A stretch of DNA of 64,000 nt from Bacillus sp. MM2020_4 (GTDB lineage Bacteria; Bacillota; Bacilli; Bacillales; Cytobacillaceae). Below the pieces are notes generated by a model. It was not told the origin of the DNA. It did no database searches and was given only the letters and a program-made list of their open reading frames with translations. A program made the translations under genes and the position numbers. The DNA lies in assembly GCF_011250555.1 (NCBI RefSeq), contig NZ_JAANMZ010000022.1, positions 1 through 64,000 on the forward strand, in the 5' to 3' direction. The first letter of the stretch is position 1. The number at the start of each line of letters is the position of its first letter. Shown in pieces: positions 60,717 through 64,000 of this stretch.

Positions 60717-60971
60717 ATGAGTTTCATTTGGGCATTAATAGTCGGTGGAATTATTGGCTGGTTAGCAGGTCTTATCGTTGGCAGGAATATTCCTGGTGGC
60801 ATTATTGGTAATATCATAGCTGGATTTGTTGGTGCATGGCTGGGAACAGCGGTATTAGGTAATTGGGGGCCGCATGTGTCCGATTTTGCCATTATCCCGG
60901 CAATCATCGGTTCTGCTGTGTTGGTTCTACTGCTAAGCTTCATTATGAGGGCCTTTAGAAAAGCTGATTAA
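60717..60971 (+). CDS. GlsB/YeaQ/YmgE family small membrane protein
   Basis: 84 residues from ATG 60717 with AAAAGGAG about 9 nt upstream; an earlier in-frame ATG overlaps that site. Three hydrophobic Gly-rich segments (FIWALIVGGIIGWLAGLIVG, GIIGNIIAGFVGAWLG, IPAIIGSAVLVLLLSFI). The family is called transglycosylase-associated and is often stress induced. A terminator follows. Confidence 0.9.
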   Translation: MSFIWALIVGGIIGWLAGLIVGRNIPGGIIGNIIAGFVGAWLGTAVLGNWGPHVSDFAIIPAIIGSAVLVLLLSFIMRAFRKAD

Positions 60972-60995
60972 TTAACCACATAAAACTTAGATGTA

Positions 60996-61023
60996 AAAAG
61001 CCTCCCAATTGCGGGAGGCTTTT
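60996..61023. terminator. Bidirectional terminator
   Basis: Perfect 11-bp stem AAAAGCCTCCC / GGGAGGCTTTT with loop AATTGC; serves the GlsB-type gene and the convergent pseudouridine synthase gene. Confidence 0.93.
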
Positions 61024-61028
61024 GCTGT

Positions 61029-61952
61029 TTAGATTGAATAAATATCGATCTGTTTAAAGATATCTAATGAATCAGTCACAGGTGCATGACATATCACTTT
61101 TTCTTTCGTTAAAGGGTGACTAAATTCAAGTTTGGCGGCATGTAATGCTTGCCTTTTCGTTAAGGGCTTTCCGCCATATTCGATATCGCCCACTATGGAA
61201 TGCCCTATATGACTTAAATGTACCCTTATCTGATGGGTTCTTCCTGTCTCAAGCCAGCATTTTACATAGGAAAGCTGTTTGTTTTTATCTTCTTTTACCA
61301 ATTGAAAATGGGTAGTAGCTTCCTGACCGGATGGTGAAACTCTTCGTTTCGTTGCATGATGGCGATCACGGCCAATTGGCAGATGGATTGTCCCCTTTTT
61401 TTGCTGGAACAGTCCATGTACGGCAGCAATATAGGTTCGTTTTATATGACGCTTTTCTAGCATATTGTCTAATATTGCGCCAGCTAACGGATGCTTTGCC
61501 AACAGGATAGCACCAGTAGTATCCCGGTCTAAACGATGAATTTGCCGGATATTCCGACATTCTCCTTTAGATTGGAGATAGAAGGAAGCTGCGTTCATAA
61601 GTGTGTTGGTCTCCACTAAAGGATTATTTGGATGAGTGTTCATGTATGCCGGCTTGTTAATCACCAAAACATGATCATCTTCAAATAAGATGTCAATATC
61701 ATGGAAAGTCGGGATTATTTGCGGTTCCTCATCTACAAAAAGTTTTACGAGCAGTGTTGACCCTGTTTTAAGAGGCAAATGCCAGTTAGCACGACTACCA
61801 TCTACCAAAACCTTATTCTCCATTCGAAAAAGATGTGTTAATTTTTTGGGTGCTTCCCAATAGTGACGAAAAACCCAGTCAACTGTTTTGCTGTCCCACT
61901 CTTCTGGGACCATAATATGGAGCCATTCTCCCTTACGTACCGTTTTAAACAT
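61029..61952 (-). CDS. RluA-family pseudouridine synthase (YhcT-like)
   Basis: 307 residues from the ATG preceded by GAAGGAG at 5 nt. A short N-terminal S4-like region, then the RluA catalytic domain with HRLDRDTTGAILLAK (catalytic Asp), and ETGRTHQIRVHLSHIGHSIVGDIEYGG. It isomerises uridine in rRNA or tRNA; target unknown. The gene pair with YhcU downstream and pgcA agrees with B. subtilis yhcT-yhcU neighbourhood. Confidence 0.93.
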   Translation of the reverse strand: MFKTVRKGEWLHIMVPEEWDSKTVDWVFRHYWEAPKKLTHLFRMENKVLVDGSRANWHLPLKTGSTLLVKLFVDEEPQIIPTFHDIDILFEDDHVLVINKPAYMNTHPNNPLVETNTLMNAASFYLQSKGECRNIRQIHRLDRDTTGAILLAKHPLAGAILDNMLEKRHIKRTYIAAVHGLFQQKKGTIHLPIGRDRHHATKRRVSPSGQEATTHFQLVKEDKNKQLSYVKCWLETGRTHQIRVHLSHIGHSIVGDIEYGGKPLTKRQALHAAKLEFSHPLTKEKVICHAPVTDSLDIFKQIDIYSI

Positions 61953-62061
61953 ATTATCTCCTTCGTCATCCACTAATTACCACCGTAAATACCCCGGCAG
62001 TTATGGTATTCTTATGATATAAAATTCGTCTGAAAAAAGCGATGGCAAAGGTGGGTTACAA

Positions 62062-62448
62062 GTGAAAATAGTATTTGCCTCGACACCAAGTCAAGAAGAA
62101 GAAATTAATGGACTGGTGAGGTATGTGTATTCAAATATTTTTCCCCTTTATTATAGTGATGAGGAAATTTGTGAATTTAAACAGTTAAAGGTTTTACGTA
62201 CTCCTGAAGATTTTAACACATTAAAAGATGCCTTTCAGGTGATGACTTGTATTCAAACAATTATATCTATACTTGAATCTTCTCCACTTGATGAGCAATA
62301 CGAAGCTGTTTTTGACAAAAACGTTGCAACTCTTCAAGAATTTGGATTGTTTTTTCCGTTTGAATTTCAACAATTTATTGATGTAAAAAGAATGAAAAAT
62401 ACCATGCTTAGTATATTTACAAAGGCTGATAATGAATTGATTATTTAG
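62062..62448 (+). CDS. YhcU-like protein (DUF5365)
   Basis: 128 residues, GTG start with AAAGGTGGG 7-8 nt upstream. Begins MKIVFASTPSQEEEINGLVRYVYSNIFPLYY and includes LKDAFQVMTCIQTIISILE, as in B. subtilis YhcU. Divergent from the YhcT-like gene. Function unknown in the family. Confidence 0.75.
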   Translation: MKIVFASTPSQEEEINGLVRYVYSNIFPLYYSDEEICEFKQLKVLRTPEDFNTLKDAFQVMTCIQTIISILESSPLDEQYEAVFDKNVATLQEFGLFFPFEFQQFIDVKRMKNTMLSIFTKADNELII

Positions 62449-62458
62449 GAAAGAGGGA

Positions 62459-62487
62459 AAGCCTGTAATTTTTGCAGGCTTTTTTTT
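62459..62487 (+). terminator. Terminator after the YhcU-like gene
   Basis: Stem AGCCTG / CAGGCT with a 9-nt loop and an eight-T run. Confidence 0.9.
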
Positions 62488-62650
62488 AGTTTTACTCTTA
62501 TGGAAGTAAATTTAAGGTATGATAGAATGTGATTGTATTCACCTGCTTCATAGCAAAAATTGTCGGCTTATTTTGCATACGTTTTGCAGGAGTAACGAGC
62601 AAGAACTTAGAAACAATACATAATAAAACAGAAATTGGAGGAGACACCAT

Positions 62651-64000
62651 ATGAATTGGAAAGTAATTGCAAATAGCTGGATTGATTTTGACGGATTGGA
62701 TCTAGAATTAAAGAATCAATTAGAAACATTGAAGAATGATGAAAAGCAATTAGAAGATTCTTTTTACAAGAACTTAGAATTTGGAACGGGTGGAATGCGC
62801 GGTGAAATCGGTGTTGGGACAAACCGAATGAATTTGTATACCGTACGTAAAGCATCAGCCGGCTTAGCAGATTACATAGTAGAACATGGTGAAGAAGCAA
62901 AAAAACGTGGTGTTGTCATTGCATATGATTCGCGTCATAAATCCCCGGAATTCGCATTGGAGGCGGCAAGGACACTCGCAACAAAGGGTATTCAAACGTA
63001 TGTGTTTGATGAACTTAGACCAACTCCGGAGCTCTCGTTTGCCTTACGAACCTTAAATGCCTTTTCTGGTATTGTCATTACTGCCAGCCATAATCCACCT
63101 GAATATAATGGATATAAAGTATATGGATCTGATGGTGGTCAGCTTCCTCCAGATGCAGCTGATGAAGTCATTGCAAAAGTAAACAATATCGAAAATGAAT
63201 TATTAATAAAGGTTGATAGTGAGGACCAATTAAGAGGATCAGGGCTAATTAAGACGATTGGTTCAGAAATTGATCAAGCATACATTGAAAAGTTAAAAAC
63301 GATTTCCGAGAATCCGGGACTCTCGGAAGAAACAGATATTAAGATTGTTTTCACTCCTTTACATGGTACGGCAAATAAACCTGTTCGTGCCGCACTTGCT
63401 GCCTTGGGTTATAAAAATGTAACAGTTGTAAAAGAGCAAGAACAGCCGGATCCGGAATTTTCAACTGTGAAAAGTCCAAATCCAGAAGAACATGCTGCCT
63501 TCGAATTAGCTATTCGTGATGGAAAAAAGGTAGGGGCAGACCTTTTAATTGCGACTGATCCAGACGCCGATCGATTAGGGATTGCTGTTTTAAATCATGA
63601 AGGTGAATATGTTGTTCTCACAGGAAATCAAACAGGGGCATTATTACTTGACTATTTGCTTACCCAGAAGAAGGAAAAAGGAACATTGCCACAAAATGGC
63701 GTTGTATTAAAAACAATTGTTACCTCTGAAATAGGGCGGAATATTGCTTCATCCTACCAATTAGAAACAGTTGATGTTTTAACAGGCTTTAAGTTTATTG
63801 CCGAAAAAATTGACCAATATGAAGCTACAGGTGACCATACTTTCCTATTTGGGTATGAGGAATCCTACGGCTATTTAATTGGTGATTTTGCCCGTGATAA
63901 GGACGCAGTCCAAGCGGCTTTGTTGGCAACAGAAGTATGCGCTTATTATAAAAAACAAGGCATGACCCTTTACGAAGGCTTGATTCAGGTATTTGAAAAA
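62651..64000 (+). CDS. pgcA: Phosphoglucomutase (alpha-PGM/PMM family), 5' part; runs off the window
   Basis: The first 450 codons are present without a stop; Bacillus PgcA has about 565-580 residues, so ~120 are missing. TTGGAGGAG precedes the ATG. Motifs: [18 protein letters not shown], phosphoserine loop [14 protein letters not shown], metal loop [10 protein letters not shown] and sugar loop [13 protein letters not shown]. It interconverts glucose 6- and 1-phosphate for UDP-glucose, teichoic acid glycosylation and glycolipid synthesis. The 160 bp upstream contain the promoter region but no other gene. Confidence 0.95.
   Translation, partial: MNWKVIANSWIDFDGLDLELKNQLETLKNDEKQLEDSFYKNLEFGTGGMRGEIGVGTNRMNLYTVRKASAGLADYIVEHGEEAKKRGVVIAYDSRHKSPEFALEAARTLATKGIQTYVFDELRPTPELSFALRTLNAFSGIVITASHNPPEYNGYKVYGSDGGQLPPDAADEVIAKVNNIENELLIKVDSEDQLRGSGLIKTIGSEIDQAYIEKLKTISENPGLSEETDIKIVFTPLHGTANKPVRAALAALGYKNVTVVKEQEQPDPEFSTVKSPNPEEHAAFELAIRDGKKVGADLLIATDPDADRLGIAVLNHEGEYVVLTGNQTGALLLDYLLTQKKEKGTLPQNGVVLKTIVTSEIGRNIASSYQLETVDVLTGFKFIAEKIDQYEATGDHTFLFGYEESYGYLIGDFARDKDAVQAALLATEVCAYYKKQGMTLYEGLIQVFEK

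Overview
The window comes from a low-GC Gram-positive spore-former of the Bacillaceae. Strong AGGAGG-type ribosome binding sites, frequent GTG/TTG starts, a NagR-type dre operator, CcpA cre-like sites, FGGY gluconokinase, a YesL/YesM/YesN-like transport cluster and a yhcT-yhcU-pgcA-like gene set all fit. No rRNA, tRNA or CRISPR array was recognised. The genus cannot be fixed from sequence reading alone.

Layout. (1) 1-5.9 kb: right end of a prophage, with tail fibre end, XkdX-like protein, holin, amidase endolysin, a secreted protein of unknown role, an XRE repressor cassette and small ribbon-helix-helix/zinc-ribbon genes. (2) 6.0-8.8 kb: nagA-nagB-nagR for N-acetylglucosamine use. (3) 8.9-12.5 kb: CAP-domain lipoprotein, a sporulation-type histidine kinase, an azoreductase and a 46-residue small protein. 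(4) 12.5-18.8 kb: GPH-type sugar-acid symporter, ROK repressor, uxaC and gnd. (5) 18.9-23.9 kb: AraC regulator with two TIM-barrel isomerase-like and two Gfo/Idh-type dehydrogenase genes. (6) 24-25 kb: 51-bp tandem repeats and a frameshifted NERD-domain pseudogene. (7) 25.3-32.6 kb: YesL-like protein, carbohydrate ABC transporter without its own ATPase, and a YesM/YesN-like two-component system. (8) 32.6-41.4 kb: second ROK repressor, a LarA-like protein, an SDR, larE, gluconokinase, larB, split larC and a nickel permease. (9) 41.4-47.9 kb: ArsB/NhaD-type transporter, metallophosphoesterase and a CcpA-linked 2-oxoacid:ferredoxin oxidoreductase operon. (10) 48-64 kb: cupin, MMPL exporter, deoC, DUF3189, P5C reductase, a three-gene exopolysaccharide-like locus, phosphate transporter pair, GlsB-type protein, RluA-type pseudouridine synthase, a YhcU-like gene and the start of pgcA.

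The most interesting reading joins regions 4 and 8. Their three forward promoters share a palindrome built on TTAATTTGTTT/AAACAAATTAA, and two of them lie opposite closely related ROK repressors. Together the controlled genes encode uronate uptake, UxaC, a UxuB-like SDR, a LarA-superfamily nickel enzyme with its cofactor factory and nickel permease, gluconokinase and 6-phosphogluconate dehydrogenase. This suggests a complete route glucuronate -> fructuronate -> mannonate -> (Ni-dependent C2 epimerisation) gluconate -> 6-phosphogluconate -> ribulose 5-phosphate + CO2, bypassing mannonate dehydratase and the KDG/KDPG branch. The route is an inference from gene content and shared operators; the epimerase substrate is the key untested step.

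Two other loci deserve attention: the dehydrogenase/TIM-barrel set at 19-24 kb, which resembles 3-keto-sugar chemistry, and the HEAT-repeat/GT2/large exported glycosidase-like operon at 53-58.7 kb.
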